64,000 nt of DNA from Silicimonas algicola (lineage in GTDB: Bacteria; Pseudomonadota; Alphaproteobacteria; Rhodobacterales; Rhodobacteraceae): assembly GCF_003148765.1 (NCBI RefSeq), contig NZ_QGGV01000003.1:244171-308170 (forward strand). The letters run 5' to 3'. The notes under the pieces were generated by a model. It searched no databases and was not told the DNA's origin. It worked only from the letters and a program-made list of their open reading frames with translations. A program made the translations under genes and the position numbers. Positions 39,330 to 49,041 of the stretch are shown here, piece by piece. How positions within the stretch are numbered: position 1 is the first letter of the stretch; each line of letters begins with the position of its first letter.

Positions 39330-39797
39330 ATGGGGCTCAGGGACCAGATCGGAGAGGCACTGAAGCAGGCCATGCGGGACAAGGACGCGTCGCGTCTGTC
39401 CACGCTGCGTCTCATCATGGCCGCGATCAAGGACCGCGACATCGCGCGGCGCGCCGAAGGCGGCGACGGCGGCGACGCGGGCGTGGGCGAGGAGGACATC
39501 CTCCAGATCCTCGGCAAGATGGTGAAGCAGCGCCAGGAGTCGGCGCGCGCTTACGAGGAAGGCGGTCGCCTGGAACTGGCCGAGGCGGAACTGTCCGAGA
39601 TCAAGGTGATCGAGGAGTACCTGCCGCGCCAGCTCGACCAGGCCGAAACGGCGGCCGCGGTGGATGCCGCCATCGCCGACACCGGGGCTGCATCGATCCG
39701 CGACATGGGCAAGGTGATGGGCGCTCTCAAGGCGCGCTACACCGGCCAGATGGATTTCGGCAGGGTGGGCCCGATGGTGAAGGCGCGGCTGGGTTAG
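39330..39797 (+). CDS. GatB/YqeY domain protein
   Basis: A 155-residue stand-alone YqeY protein, related to the tail domain of GatB that binds tRNA in the amidotransferase complex. Landmarks are LKQAMRDKDASRLSTLRLIMAAIKD (in part), the EIKVIEEYLPRQL segment, and DMGKVMGALKARYTGQMD. The exact role of free YqeY proteins is not settled. The ATG at 39330 follows GAGGGACAG. Confidence 0.9.
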   Translation: MGLRDQIGEALKQAMRDKDASRLSTLRLIMAAIKDRDIARRAEGGDGGDAGVGEEDILQILGKMVKQRQESARAYEEGGRLELAEAELSEIKVIEEYLPRQLDQAETAAAVDAAIADTGAASIRDMGKVMGALKARYTGQMDFGRVGPMVKARLG

Positions 39798-39824
39798 GTT
39801 TCGCCGCAGAGTCCGACCTGCCCG

Positions 39825-39849
39825 GAACATGTAGCAGGGGGTGCCGGTT
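39825..39849 (+). promoter_or_regulatory. EcfG-type promoter before the DUF3008 gene
   Basis: GGAAC (39825 to 39829), 16 bases, GGTT (39846 to 39849), 28 bases before the start codon. It matches the alphaproteobacterial stress sigma factor consensus apart from G for C at the first -10 base. Confidence 0.7.
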
Positions 39850-39877
39850 TCTCTTTTCTCAGGAAGGGAGACCCATC

Positions 39878-40066
39878 ATGCCAGCCACATCCAAAGCCCA
39901 GCAGAAAGCCGCCGGAGCCGCCCTCTCGGCCAAGCGCGGCGACACCAAGGTCGGAGACCTCAAGGGCGCGTCCAAGGACATGTACGACTCGATGAGCGAA
40001 TCCGAGCTCGACGAGATGGCATCGACCGACCGCGAGGATCTGCCCGAGAAGAAGTCGAAGGACTGA
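39878..40066 (+). CDS. DUF3008 family small protein
   Basis: A 62-residue hydrophilic protein (MPATSKAQQKAAGAALSAKR at the start, then SKDMYDSMSESELDEMAS and DLPEKKSKD). I match it to DUF3008, a small soluble family that resembles stress-protective proteins and is often rich in Lys and Glu. A strong AGGAAGGGAG site precedes the ATG. The EcfG-type promoter just upstream suggests induction by general stress. Confidence 0.85.
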   Translation: MPATSKAQQKAAGAALSAKRGDTKVGDLKGASKDMYDSMSESELDEMASTDREDLPEKKSKD

Positions 40067-40070
40067 GCCG

Positions 40071-40547
40071 TCACTCTGCGCGGATCAGGCGATTCAGCTC
40101 GTCGTAAAGCGCCAGCCGCTCGTCCGGCGTGAGGAAGGCGCCCAATTCGACCTCGCGCCCGGAACCGGACAGGGTCAGGTAATTCTCGACCGGCCCGTCG
40201 CGCCTCAGTTTCACGGTCACCCAGTAGGGATTCGCCTGCCAGTCGAGGTGCGGCCCGTCGTGCGGGACATGACTGAGGTGTAGGGACTCGCGGCCGAACG
40301 TCAGCACCTCGTGCAGGCTGCGATGGCGTCGGTTGACCATGATCGCGCGCCACACGCCCCAGATCGCCGCGAGGAAGAACGCCAGCAGCACCCAGGTCAC
40401 CGCCGAGCCCAGGACGGCAAGCAGCGGCATGGTCAGCATGACCGCCGTGGCGCCGATGAACCAGACGAAGCCCTCGGGCGTCATCGACTGGTGCGGCCAG
40501 AGCGTCAGGATCTTCTCGTCGGGGGCTTCGGTCCAGCGATAGGGCAT
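40071..40547 (-). CDS. DUF2244 family membrane protein
   Basis: A 158-residue protein with two adjacent membrane helices (VWFIGATAVMLTMPLLAVLG and VTWVLLAFFLAAIWGVW) and a C-terminal soluble part containing FGRESLHLSH, NPYWVTVKLRR and VELGAFLTPDER. This matches DUF2244, often encoded near cytochrome oxidase genes; here ctaD lies 500 bp upstream on the same strand. No strong ribosome binding site is visible. Confidence 0.85.
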   Translation of the reverse strand: MPYRWTEAPDEKILTLWPHQSMTPEGFVWFIGATAVMLTMPLLAVLGSAVTWVLLAFFLAAIWGVWRAIMVNRRHRSLHEVLTFGRESLHLSHVPHDGPHLDWQANPYWVTVKLRRDGPVENYLTLSGSGREVELGAFLTPDERLALYDELNRLIRAE

Positions 40548-40595
40548 GTGACTAGGATATATCGCGCGCGCCGTCCTTCCAGAGGGCGCGGTGTG

Positions 40596-40961
40596 TCATC
40601 GCCGCGCAATGCGTCGAGACAGGGAGATCAGAAGCGTGGCGAGAGTCAGGGCGCCGGCGAGGGCCGTCAGCGCGGCGCCGGCCAGCGCGGCCAGGCCGAG
40701 GGCGGTCAGAAGGCCCGGCCAGTCCAGGATTTGCTCGCCGGGCAGGATCATCATGGCAATGGGCTGCGCGACGATCGCGAGTATGCCGGCGATCCAGGAG
40801 ACGAGGGCCAGCGTTCGCGCGGCGCGGAACTGGCCTGGGGTAAGCCGTGCGATCGCCACCCAGATCAGCACGCCGACGACCGTCAGCACCAGCACGCCAA
40901 GAAGAAGCTGGGCGTGCGGCATCACCACGAGGGTGTCGGTGTGGGACGAGGGGCCGTTCAT
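40596..40961 (-). CDS. Hypothetical membrane protein
   Basis: A 121-residue protein with three hydrophobic helices (LLLGVLVLTVVGVLIWVAIA, LALVSWIAGILAIVAQPIAM and the Ala/Leu-rich C-terminal one) and a basic tail RRIARR. No family recognised. It lies between ctaD and the DUF2244 gene on the same strand, so a link to the cytochrome oxidase is possible but unproven. Confidence 0.55.
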   Translation of the reverse strand: MNGPSSHTDTLVVMPHAQLLLGVLVLTVVGVLIWVAIARLTPGQFRAARTLALVSWIAGILAIVAQPIAMMILPGEQILDWPGLLTALGLAALAGAALTALAGALTLATLLISLSRRIARR

Positions 40962-40982
40962 GGGTCCGTGTCCTCGATCGAA

Positions 40983-41003
40983 GAAGGGCCCCGGGGGGCC
41001 CTT
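40983..41003 (-). terminator. Hairpin after ctaD, possible terminator
   Basis: A GC-rich palindrome (AAGGGCCC with its complement) 15 bases after the ctaD stop, followed on the minus strand by only a short mixed T/C run. A plausible but not strong intrinsic terminator. Confidence 0.5.
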
Positions 41004-41017
41004 CGTTCACATCAGGT

Positions 41018-42685
41018 TCAGTGCGCGTGGCTTCTGTCCCAGTCCTCGCGCTTCGGGAGCGTCTCGAAAGTGTGCTCCGGCGGCGGCGAGGGCAGGGTCC
41101 ATTCCAGGGTGTCCGCGTGCTCGTTCCAGTAGTTGTTCTCGGTCACCGGCTTGCCGGAGCGGATCGTGTAGAACACGATGTAGATGAACAGCAGGAACGA
41201 CGCGAAGGACAGGAACGCGCCCCAGGTCGAGACCTCGTTCCACAACGCGAAGCCATCGGGATAGTCGATGTAGCGGCGCGGCATCCCCTGACGGCCCAGG
41301 AAGTGCTGGGGGAAGAAGGTCAGGTTCGAGCCGATGAACATCATCCAGAAGTGGATTTGCCCCAGACGCTCGGGGTACTGCCGGCCGGACATCTTGCCGA
41401 TCCAGAAGTAGGTGCCCGCGAAGATCGCGAAGACAGCGCCGAGGCTCATCACGTAGTGGAAGTGCGCCACGACGTAGTAGGTGTCGTGATAGGCGCGGTC
41501 GATGGCGGCCTGGCTGAGGACGATGCCCGTGACGCCGCCCAGGGTGAAGAGGAACAGGAAACCGAAGGCCCAGAGCATCGGCGTCTTGAACTCGATCGAG
41601 CCGCCCCACATCGTGGCGATCCACGAGAAGATCTTCACGCCCGTCGGCACCGCGATGACCATCGTCGCCAGCATGAAGTAGGTCTGCTGCGACAGCGACA
41701 TGCCGACCGTGTACATGTGGTGCGCCCACACGACGAAGCCCAGGCCGCCAATGGCGATCAGCGCCCAGACCATCGGCAGGTAACCGAAGATCGGCTTCTT
41801 CGAGAAGGTCGCGATGACGTGGCTGATGATGCCGAAGCCCGGCAGCACGATGATGTAGACCTCGGGGTGTCCGAAGAACCACAGGATGTGCTGGTAGAGG
41901 ATCGGATCGCCGCCGCCTTCGGGCTGGAAGAAGGTGGTGCCGAAGTTGCGGTCCGTCAGCAGCATTGTGATCGCGCCCGCCAGCACCGGCAGGGCCAGGA
42001 GGATCAGCCAGGCGGTCACGAAGATCGACCAGGCGAAGAGCGGGACCTTGAACAGCGTCATGCCGGGCGCGCGCATGTTTAGGAAGGTCGTGATCATGTT
42101 GATCGCGCCGAGGATCGACGAGGCGCCCGAGAGGTGCACGGCGAAGATCGCCAGGTCCATCGAGAAGCCCTGCTCGGAGGTCGAGAGCGGCGGATAGAGC
42201 ACCCAGCCCACGCCGGAGCCAAGCTGACCGTTGCCGCCCGGCACGACGACCGAGAGGATCGCGAGCGAGGCGCCCGAGACGTAGAGCCAGAAGCTGAGGT
42301 TGTTCATCCGCGGAAAGGCCATGTCCGGCGCACCGATGTGCAGCGGCATGAAGTAGTTGCCGAATCCGCCGAACAGCGCCGGAATGACCACGAAGAACAT
42401 CATCAGGATGCCGTGCGCGGTGACGATGACGTTCCAGACGTGCCCGTTCGGCGCGCAGACGCCGTCGGAGATCAGGCGAATGCCCTCCTGGCACATGTAC
42501 TGGACGCCGGGGTCCTTCAGCTCGAGCCGCATGTACACGGTGAAGGCCACGGCGATGAAGCCGACGAACCCCGAGGTGAAGAGGTAGAGAATGCCGATGT
42601 CCTTGTGGTTCGTCGACATGAACCAGCGGGTGAAGAACCCTCGCTCGTCGTGATGGTCGTGCCCGTGTGCTGCGGCGTCGGCCAT
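41018..42685 (-). CDS. ctaD: Cytochrome c oxidase subunit I (aa3 type)
   Basis: The catalytic subunit of the terminal oxidase, carrying heme a and the heme a3/CuB centre. The 555-residue protein has 12 helices. Landmarks include [23 protein letters not shown] with the CuB His and cross-linked Tyr, GAHHMYTVG-like WAHHMYTVG, and [14 protein letters not shown] with the heme ligands. GGAGG precedes the ATG (minus strand). Subunits II and III are not in this window, as is usual for the separate ctaD of Rhodobacteraceae. Confidence 0.97.
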   Translation of the reverse strand: MADAAAHGHDHHDERGFFTRWFMSTNHKDIGILYLFTSGFVGFIAVAFTVYMRLELKDPGVQYMCQEGIRLISDGVCAPNGHVWNVIVTAHGILMMFFVVIPALFGGFGNYFMPLHIGAPDMAFPRMNNLSFWLYVSGASLAILSVVVPGGNGQLGSGVGWVLYPPLSTSEQGFSMDLAIFAVHLSGASSILGAINMITTFLNMRAPGMTLFKVPLFAWSIFVTAWLILLALPVLAGAITMLLTDRNFGTTFFQPEGGGDPILYQHILWFFGHPEVYIIVLPGFGIISHVIATFSKKPIFGYLPMVWALIAIGGLGFVVWAHHMYTVGMSLSQQTYFMLATMVIAVPTGVKIFSWIATMWGGSIEFKTPMLWAFGFLFLFTLGGVTGIVLSQAAIDRAYHDTYYVVAHFHYVMSLGAVFAIFAGTYFWIGKMSGRQYPERLGQIHFWMMFIGSNLTFFPQHFLGRQGMPRRYIDYPDGFALWNEVSTWGAFLSFASFLLFIYIVFYTIRSGKPVTENNYWNEHADTLEWTLPSPPPEHTFETLPKREDWDRSHAH

Positions 42686-42991
42686 GTGATGCCTCCTGGA
42701 GAACGATTCCCGTAGGGCGGGTCGATGCCCGCCGGTTTGTATTCGGTTCTAGGGATGTGTCGGTCCGGGGGCAATGGCGAACGAGAGACGTGAGCGGGCT
42801 AAATTGTCTCAGGGGAGGGGTGCGGCGGGTAACAGCTTTCTGCCCGTCCAGCCCTTGAACGCGGCGGGCAAGTCATTGGCAACAAACGATTGCGCTCACG
42901 GCGCTGCGAGGTGCAGCAGGACGGGTAGCTTTTTCTTGGCGCGATGTCCTGCGTCCTGTAGAAGCGGGCTCGAACGCAGACGGAGGCGATC
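42686..42991. other. Intergenic region between ctaD and argC
   Basis: 306 bases with no credible gene on either strand. It must hold the divergent promoters of ctaD and argC. A GGCGGG/CCCGCC hairpin lies at about 42716 to 42732 in the ctaD leader. I see no EcfG-type site, riboswitch or terminator. Confidence 0.6.
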
Positions 42992-43921
42992 ATGGCCGCA
43001 CGGGTCTTCATCGACGGCGAAGCCGGGACGACCGGTCTTCAGATCAGGGAGCGGCTGGACGGCCGCGCCGACATCGGGCTTGTCCGGATCGACCCCGAGC
43101 GCCGCAAGGACGAGGCCGCGCGCCGCGACGCCTTCGCCGCCGCCGACGTGGCGATCCTTTGCCTGCCCGACGATGCGGCGCGCGAGGCCGTGGCGCTGTC
43201 GTCGGACCTCGGCACGCGGATCATCGACGCCTCCACGGCTTACCGGGTGGATCCAGCCTGGGTCTATGGCTTCCCCGAGCTTGCGCCTGCGCAGGCGGGG
43301 CGCATCGCCGCCGCCCGCCACGTGTCGAACCCCGGATGCTATCCCACGGGAGCGCTTGCGCTTCTGGCGCCTCTGGTGTCGCGCGGGCTGGTGCCGGCGG
43401 ATGCCGGGATCACGATCAACGCCGTCTCGGGCTATACCGGTGGCGGCAAGTCCCTGATCGGCGAATTCGATGCCGGCACGGCGCCCGATTTCTTCGTCTA
43501 TGGCACGGGACAGGCGCACAAGCACCTGCCCGAGATCCTGCGCTATTCGGGGCTGGAACGGGCGCCGATCTTCGTGCCGTCCGTCGGCAACTTCGCGCAA
43601 GGAATGGTCGTCCAGGTGCCGCTGCACCTGTCGCTTCTGCCCGGCAAGCCCTCGATGGCGGATGTTCACGGCGCGCTGTCGCAGCATTTCGGCACGGGTG
43701 GCGTGGTCACCGTGGCGCCCCTGGGCGGCGAGTCGAGCCGCATCGTTCCGACAGCGCACAATGGCACCAACGACATGACGCTGCACGTCCTCGGCGATGC
43801 GGGAACGGGCCGCGCGGTTCTCGTCGCGGTTCTCGACAACCTGGGCAAGGGTGCGTCGGGTGCTGCGGTCCAGAACCTCGACCTGATGCTCGGGCAACGG
43901 GTCGAGGAAGCGGCGGCCTAG
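42992..43921 (+). CDS. argC: N-acetyl-gamma-glutamyl-phosphate reductase
   Basis: It reduces N-acetylglutamyl phosphate to the semialdehyde in arginine synthesis, using NADPH. The 309-residue length and the N-terminal [17 protein letters not shown] mark the short type 2 enzyme. The catalytic Cys116 lies in [25 protein letters not shown] and [10 protein letters not shown] follow. An ATG with GACGGAGG upstream starts it. Its stop overlaps the end of the convergent unknown gene by four bases. Confidence 0.95.
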   Translation: MAARVFIDGEAGTTGLQIRERLDGRADIGLVRIDPERRKDEAARRDAFAAADVAILCLPDDAAREAVALSSDLGTRIIDASTAYRVDPAWVYGFPELAPAQAGRIAAARHVSNPGCYPTGALALLAPLVSRGLVPADAGITINAVSGYTGGGKSLIGEFDAGTAPDFFVYGTGQAHKHLPEILRYSGLERAPIFVPSVGNFAQGMVVQVPLHLSLLPGKPSMADVHGALSQHFGTGGVVTVAPLGGESSRIVPTAHNGTNDMTLHVLGDAGTGRAVLVAVLDNLGKGASGAAVQNLDLMLGQRVEEAAA

Positions 43922-45048
43922 CGGCGACCGGGCACGTCGAAGGGAAACACCTTCGCGTATCTGTGCGGATCAATGACGCCCGGCTTCCCTGCAACGCCCG
44001 GGTCGGCGAGGTCGTCGGGCGGTGTCGGCACGTCCGAAGACAGTCGCGTCGGCGCCACGAGGACCATGCCGGGAGCCATCTCCACCCCTTGTGAGGCGGC
44101 TTCAGGCCAGAGCTGCGTGTAGGGCGGTCCGAGGACGAAGGCGCGGACCGGGCTCTTGGGCAAGCCGTACCAGAACCATGCCTTCACGGGGCAGTCGTGG
44201 TCGCGGATCTCGGCGTAGAACGCGTTCACTGCCAACGCGATGTCCCGCATCAACTCCAAAAGGCGAGGGTCGTCCAGCGCCTTCGGGCGCAATTCGAATG
44301 TCAGGCGACCCACCAGGAATTCGGCCCGCAGAAAGTAGGAAGGGTGCCATTTGGCGAGTAAGGCCTCGCAGGCGACGTACATGAAGATGTGCGCAAACGG
44401 CGCCTTCGCCTTGAGAGACAGGTCGGGGTCATGAGCGAACTCGGCGAGCAGTGGGCCCACGTCGCCGTCCTGGACCCGGCCCTGCAACGGTTCCCAACTG
44501 CCGAACCGCGTCGGCATCGCTTCGGGCAGGACTCGCGCGATGACGTCTAGGACCCTGGCGAGGCCTTCAGCGTGAAACGCCTCCAGATCCTCGAAGAAGA
44601 ACGACATCTTGCCAAGTTCAGGCTGTAACGGGGAAGACGTGGCAGGCTGGGGCGACGCGAACCGACCGAGCAGGCGGTCGAGGAACCTGGAGACAATGCC
44701 GCTGGCGGGCGGCAGCGACGTACCGGCGGCTTCGGTCGGCAACGGTCCCGAGGTTCGAACGCCCTGGAAGCGTTCGGTCTGCATGTCGATCAAGATGCCG
44801 TTCGTCTCGGCCAGGATGCCGGTCAACCACTTTTCGAACCTTGCCATCGCCTCCGCGCCGGGGCGGCCCTCGATGTAGAGGCGGTGGAGCCAGCGCCGGC
44901 GCTTTCCAAGGATGGGCAGAACGTCGGGCGGAATGTCGTCGTCCTCGCAGAGCGCCGGCGGGTCGATGTTGAACGCACCCTGCTCGTCGGCTTCGGGCGG
45001 GACCAGGGGCGCGGCCTTCGCGGTGTAGAGGTCGAGGTCGTAGCTCAC
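43918..45048 (-). CDS. Hypothetical protein coupled to lipB
   Basis: A 376-residue soluble protein that I do not recognise. No signal peptide or membrane helix is seen. Notable segments are [15 protein letters not shown] at the start, [13 protein letters not shown], a Ser/Pro-rich linker around 115 to 160, [30 protein letters not shown], and [20 protein letters not shown]. The two charged, aromatic-rich halves suggest two domains. The GTG at 45048 overlaps the lipB stop (GTGA), and the upstream in-frame extension lies inside lipB, so the GTG is preferred. Confidence 0.65.
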   Translation of the reverse strand: MSYDLDLYTAKAAPLVPPEADEQGAFNIDPPALCEDDDIPPDVLPILGKRRRWLHRLYIEGRPGAEAMARFEKWLTGILAETNGILIDMQTERFQGVRTSGPLPTEAAGTSLPPASGIVSRFLDRLLGRFASPQPATSSPLQPELGKMSFFFEDLEAFHAEGLARVLDVIARVLPEAMPTRFGSWEPLQGRVQDGDVGPLLAEFAHDPDLSLKAKAPFAHIFMYVACEALLAKWHPSYFLRAEFLVGRLTFELRPKALDDPRLLELMRDIALAVNAFYAEIRDHDCPVKAWFWYGLPKSPVRAFVLGPPYTQLWPEAASQGVEMAPGMVLVAPTRLSSDVPTPPDDLADPGVAGKPGVIDPHRYAKVFPFDVPGRR

Positions 45049-45692
45049 CCGAACACCTGCCCGAAGGTCCGCTTCAAAGCCACGTCGACGTCCTCCATCG
45101 TCACCGGCAGGCCCAGGTCGACGAGCGAGGTCACGCCATGTCCGGTGATGCCACAGGGCACGATGCCGTCGAAGTGCGACAGGTCGGGATCGACGTTGAT
45201 CGACAGGCCGTGGAAGGACACCCACTTGCGGATGCGGATGCCCAGGGCTGCGATCTTGTCCTCGCGCGGGGTGCCGTCGGGCAGGGGCGGTTTGTCCGGG
45301 CGAGGCACCCAGACGCCGACGCGGTCAGGGCGGACCTCGCCCCGGACGTTGAACTCGGCCAGCGCGGCGATGATCCAGGCCTCGAGGTCGTGGACAAAGC
45401 GCCGGACGTCCTGTCCGCGCGTCGAGACGTCGAGCATGACGTAGGCCACCCGCTGCCCGGGTCCGTGATAGGTGTATTGCCCGCCGCGCTTGGCCGCGAA
45501 GACGGGAAAGCGGTCGGGATCGACGAGATCCTCGGCCTTGGCCGAGGTACCGGCGGTGTAAAGGGCCGGATGTTCCAGAAGCCAGATCGCCTCGTCCGCG
45601 GCACCCGCGCGGATCGCGGCCGCCCGCGTCTCCATGACAGAGACGGCCTCCTCGTAGGCGACGGGAGCGGCGGAGGTGATCCATTCGACCAT
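45045..45692 (-). CDS. lipB: Octanoyl-ACP:protein N-octanoyltransferase
   Basis: It moves octanoate from acyl carrier protein to lipoyl domains, the first step of endogenous lipoate synthesis. The 215-residue protein shows [32 protein letters not shown], the [16 protein letters not shown] lysine segment and the active-site cysteine in [14 protein letters not shown]. All catalytic elements are present. The next gene is translationally coupled to its stop. Confidence 0.96.
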   Translation of the reverse strand: MVEWITSAAPVAYEEAVSVMETRAAAIRAGAADEAIWLLEHPALYTAGTSAKAEDLVDPDRFPVFAAKRGGQYTYHGPGQRVAYVMLDVSTRGQDVRRFVHDLEAWIIAALAEFNVRGEVRPDRVGVWVPRPDKPPLPDGTPREDKIAALGIRIRKWVSFHGLSINVDPDLSHFDGIVPCGITGHGVTSLVDLGLPVTMEDVDVALKRTFGQVFG

Positions 45693-45819
45693 GCAGGCGT
45701 TCTAGGCGAGGCCAGCGGCATTGCCAATCGGCACGAAACGAGGGACTCGCGCCCGATTCCGTGCTAGAAATGCCGTAGGGTCAATTTTGCCAAGAACTTA
45801 TTTTCTGGGGGAAGATGCA

Positions 45820-47136
45820 ATGAAATCCGGTCTCATCGGCTCGGCCGTCCTGTCGGCCGTCCTGTCGGCCATCCTGATCGCCACGCCCGCGACGCGGGCT
45901 CATGCCGACGCGGGCGACGCCCTTGTCGGCGGCATCATCGGCGGCATCGTGGGCGGCGCCATCGTCAACGAGAACAACAAGAAGCGCACGGTGCGGAAGG
46001 TCTATCGCGCGCCGGTCTATTCGCCCGAGCGGGCGCAGAACCGCGAGGTGCAGACCTCTCTCAACTATTTCGGCTTCCCGGCGGGGACGCCGGATGGCGT
46101 GCTGGGTGGACGGTCGCGCGCGGCGATCTCGCAGTACCAGGCGCACCTCGGGTATCCTCCGACCGGCTATCTGAGCGAATACGAGAAGAGCTTCCTCCTG
46201 TCGTCCTACCAGCGCGCGATGGCGGGGGGCGCGATGACGCACCAGCAGATCGCGTCGAACCCGATGGGGTCGCGCGGCCTTCTGACCATTTACCGCGACG
46301 AGGCGGCGGGCGTGCCGCCCCAGACCGGCGGGACGATGGCCTTCGCCGCACCGGCACCCGCTCCCATCCCCGCGCCCGAGGCGCCCGTGGTGGAGGCGGC
46401 GGTCGAATCCGCCCCGCCGTCCGCGCCGACGCTGCCGTCCTTCCTGGGTGCAACTGGGTCGCGCTCGCTGGCCTCGCACTGCAACACGGTCTCGCTTCTG
46501 ACCAACACCAACGGCGGCTTCACCACCATCCAGGCGATGAGCGACCCGAACGCGGTCCTGAACGAGCAGTTCTGCCTCGCCCGCACCTATGCCATCGCCA
46601 CGGGCGAGGATCTGGCAGCGGGCGTGCAAGGGGTCGGCGTGGCCGAGATCGAGGCGCAATGCGACAGTTTCGGTCCGGTGATGAAGGATCACGTCGCCGC
46701 CTTGTCGCTGAAGTCGCGCGACGCGGTGCTTCAGGACGTCTCGGGCTTCGTGCTGTCGACCGGAATGGCGCCGCAGCAGCTGGCGGCAACCTCGAAGATC
46801 TGCCTCAGCGTGGGCTACCGGACCGACGACATGGACGTGTCCGTCGGCTCGGCCCTGATCCTCGCGGCGCTCGGCGAACGCGCCTACGGCGAGCTGATGG
46901 GCCACCACCTGAGCCAGGGCTTCGGCGCCACGGCGCGAGCGGACCTGGCGCGGGACTGGTACGACATGGCGGTCACCGCGCTGGAGGCGGGACAGCCCGC
47001 CGTCTTCGCGCCGGGACAGCCCGAACGCATCGCCCTGATCCGAGCTGCGGCCCTAGGTCAGACCGGACAGGCGGGGACGATGACCGCGCCCGTCCAGCCC
47101 GCCTCGGCGCTGCCGAGCTTCACCGTGACGAAGTGA
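45820..47136 (+). CDS. Peptidoglycan-binding protein with glycine zipper, exported
   Basis: A 438-residue protein. The signal peptide hydrophobic core is built from repeats (SAVLSAVLSAIL). A glycine-zipper segment (GGIIGGIVGGAIV, about 38 to 50) follows, then a peptidoglycan-binding helical domain (QTSLNYFGFPAGTPDGVLGGRSRAAISQY in part, about 78 to 125), a Pro/Ala linker and a C-terminal domain of unknown type with cysteines. It probably acts in the periplasm or outer membrane. The ATG at 45820 has GGGGGAAG upstream. Confidence 0.85.
   Translation: MKSGLIGSAVLSAVLSAILIATPATRAHADAGDALVGGIIGGIVGGAIVNENNKKRTVRKVYRAPVYSPERAQNREVQTSLNYFGFPAGTPDGVLGGRSRAAISQYQAHLGYPPTGYLSEYEKSFLLSSYQRAMAGGAMTHQQIASNPMGSRGLLTIYRDEAAGVPPQTGGTMAFAAPAPAPIPAPEAPVVEAAVESAPPSAPTLPSFLGATGSRSLASHCNTVSLLTNTNGGFTTIQAMSDPNAVLNEQFCLARTYAIATGEDLAAGVQGVGVAEIEAQCDSFGPVMKDHVAALSLKSRDAVLQDVSGFVLSTGMAPQQLAATSKICLSVGYRTDDMDVSVGSALILAALGERAYGELMGHHLSQGFGATARADLARDWYDMAVTALEAGQPAVFAPGQPERIALIRAAALGQTGQAGTMTAPVQPASALPSFTVTK
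45841..45876 (+). repeat. Three 12-bp tandem repeats in the signal peptide
   Basis: TCGGCCGTCCTG occurs twice in a row and a third time with one change (TCGGCCATCCTG). Each unit encodes SAVL or SAIL, so unit gain or loss changes the length of the signal peptide core by four residues without shifting the frame. Confidence 0.9.
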
Positions 47137-47244
47137 TCGTCTGGCGAGGGGGCGGCCATGCGCCGTCCCCCGCACTTTTTCGCGCGACCCCCCTTCACAA
47201 GTCTCGGCGGTCCCGGTAAGAGACGCGCCACCAACCAACGGCGT

Positions 47245-47331
47245 GCGGTCGTGGCGGAATTGGTAGACGCGCAGCGTTGAGGTCGCTGTGGGGTAACTCC
47301 CGTGGAAGTTCGAGTCTTCTCGACCGCACCA
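47245..47331 (+). tRNA. tRNA-Leu (anticodon GAG)
   Basis: A long-variable-arm tRNA. The acceptor strands GCGGTCG and CGACCGC pair fully, the anticodon stem CAGCG/CGCTG holds the loop TTGAGGT with anticodon GAG, and TTCGAGT is the T loop. The 3' end CCA is encoded. It reads CUC and CUU leucine codons. Confidence 0.95.
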
Positions 47332-47404
47332 TTTTCTCTCCCCTGAAGACAGCTTTCCGTCCGTGCGACAGCGCGTTATGGATGATGTCGGAGGAGGATC
47401 CGCC

Positions 47405-47920
47405 ATGCACATCGCCTATACCGTAGCACCTGGGCGCGGGGCCACCGACCTGCTGCTGGCCGGATTGGTGCGGCGGATGGCGGCGCGCGGGTTCCGCGCG
47501 GCGGGCACGGTGCAGATGAACGTCATCCCCGACCCGGACGGCCCCTGCGACATGGACGTCAACGTCCTGCCCGACGGGCCGGTGATCCGGATCAGCCAGA
47601 GCCTCGGTCCCGATGCGACGGGCTGCCGTCTGGACCCGGGTGCGCTGGAAGAGGCCGTGCGGCTGACGCTCGGACGGCTCGAAGGAGCCGAGTTCCTGAT
47701 CGTCAACAAGTTCGGCAAGCACGAGGCGGGCGGACGCGGGTTCCGTCCGGTCATCGCCGAGGCGCTGGACCTGGGGCTTCCGGTCCTCGTCGGCCTCAAC
47801 CGGGGCAATGCCGAGCCGTTCCTGTCCTTCACCGGCGGAGTGGCCGAGGAGCTGGCGCCGGACGAGGGGGTTCTGGCCGACTGGCTGGAAGCGCGCATCG
47901 GACGTACCGCAGCCGCTTGA
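47405..47920 (+). CDS. DUF2478 family protein
   Basis: A 171-residue soluble protein with a nucleotide-binding-like core: AYTVAPGRGATDLLLAGLV at the start, FLIVNKFGKHEAGGRGFR in the middle, and GLPVLVGLNRGN. I match it to DUF2478, which in some alphaproteobacteria lies with molybdenum or iron-related genes; its role is unproven. The ATG at 47405 has GGAGGA upstream. It follows tRNA-Leu and precedes the AI-2E transporter gene. Confidence 0.82.
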   Translation: MHIAYTVAPGRGATDLLLAGLVRRMAARGFRAAGTVQMNVIPDPDGPCDMDVNVLPDGPVIRISQSLGPDATGCRLDPGALEEAVRLTLGRLEGAEFLIVNKFGKHEAGGRGFRPVIAEALDLGLPVLVGLNRGNAEPFLSFTGGVAEELAPDEGVLADWLEARIGRTAAA

Positions 47921-47987
47921 TCCCGGCGCCGGAACGGAACAAAAGCCGGGATCGGAGATTATCTCCGCGAACGGAGACACGACCCCC

Positions 47988-49037
47988 ATGCCGCGCGACA
48001 GCCTTCGCACCCTGATGCTCGCCATCATCTGCGCCATCCTGGTGCTGGCCAGCATGAAGCTCGGGCAGGCGCTTTTCGCGCCCATGGTCGCTGCCATCGT
48101 TCTGGGCGTCGTCTTCGCGCCCATCACCGACAAGGTGGAACGGATCGGCTTGCCCCGCGCGGGGGCGGCGCTACTGGTGCTGTTCCTGTTCCTCGGCTTC
48201 ACCATCTCGCTGTTCCTGCTGATCGAACCCACGATCAGCCGCGCGATCCGCAACGGCCCGATCGTGTGGCGCGAGGTGACCGAGATCGGGGCCATGCTGA
48301 AGGCCAGGTTTGCCGGGCTGACGTCGCTTCAGGCGACGGTGTCGGAAGCCCTGGGCGAGACGGCGGGCGCGCCGGGGCGCGAGGACGCGATGGAGTTTCC
48401 GGGCGTTCTCGATGCGCTGGCCTATGCGCCGTCCATCGCCTCGGGTCTTCTCGTCTTCGTCGGCACGCTTTACTTCTTTCTCGTCGCGCGGTCGGACATC
48501 TACCGGAAGGTCGACAGGCTGAAGGTCTCTCTCAGCCACGACATGCTGTGCGAAGCCGAGGCGCGCGTGTCGCGCTACCTCATCACCATCTCGATCATCA
48601 ACGCCGTCTTCGGCGTTGCAGTGGCGCTTGTCATGACGGCCATCGGCCTGCCCGGCGCCCTGATCTGGGGACTGGCGGCGTTCCTGGTGAACTACGTCCT
48701 GTTCCTTGGACCGGCGATGTTCACCGTGGCGCTTCTCGTGGCCGGCATCCTGGCCTTCGATGGGGCGGCCTCGTTCGTGCCGGCAGCGGTCTACGTCGGC
48801 ATGAACGTGACCGAGGGCCAGTTCGTGACGCCCTCGCTTGTAGGCCGGCACATGGAGGTGAACCCGCTTCTGGTGTTCGTCTCCCTGGTGTTCTGGCTGT
48901 GGCTCTGGGGTCCCCTCGGCGGCATCGTGGCGATCCCGCTTCTGGTCTGGCTGCTGTTCGTCTTCGAAAAGCTGTCGCGTCCGCCGGTGCCCACTGTCTC
49001 GATCAACGCGAAGGGCGCAATCGAGGTCGTGGCCTGA
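47988..49037 (+). CDS. AI-2E family transporter (TqsA/PerM-like)
   Basis: A 349-residue membrane protein with about eight helices. The N-terminal pair (LRTLMLAIICAILVLASM, then ALFAPMVAAIVLGVVFAP), a soluble middle, and the conserved LINAVFGVAVALVM-like and GALIWGLAAFLVNYV segments match the AI-2E/UPF0118 family. EGQFVTPSLVGRHMEVNPLLVF is also typical. Transport of AI-2 is shown for only a few members; others move ions or are uncharacterised. Convergent with the YihY gene. Confidence 0.9.
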   Translation: MPRDSLRTLMLAIICAILVLASMKLGQALFAPMVAAIVLGVVFAPITDKVERIGLPRAGAALLVLFLFLGFTISLFLLIEPTISRAIRNGPIVWREVTEIGAMLKARFAGLTSLQATVSEALGETAGAPGREDAMEFPGVLDALAYAPSIASGLLVFVGTLYFFLVARSDIYRKVDRLKVSLSHDMLCEAEARVSRYLITISIINAVFGVAVALVMTAIGLPGALIWGLAAFLVNYVLFLGPAMFTVALLVAGILAFDGAASFVPAAVYVGMNVTEGQFVTPSLVGRHMEVNPLLVFVSLVFWLWLWGPLGGIVAIPLLVWLLFVFEKLSRPPVPTVSINAKGAIEVVA

Positions 49038-49041
49038 GCGC

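Noticed and set aside
47931-47960. Double GGAAC before the AI-2E transporter gene
   Set aside because: Neither copy is followed by GTT at 16 or 17 bases, so it is not counted as an EcfG promoter.
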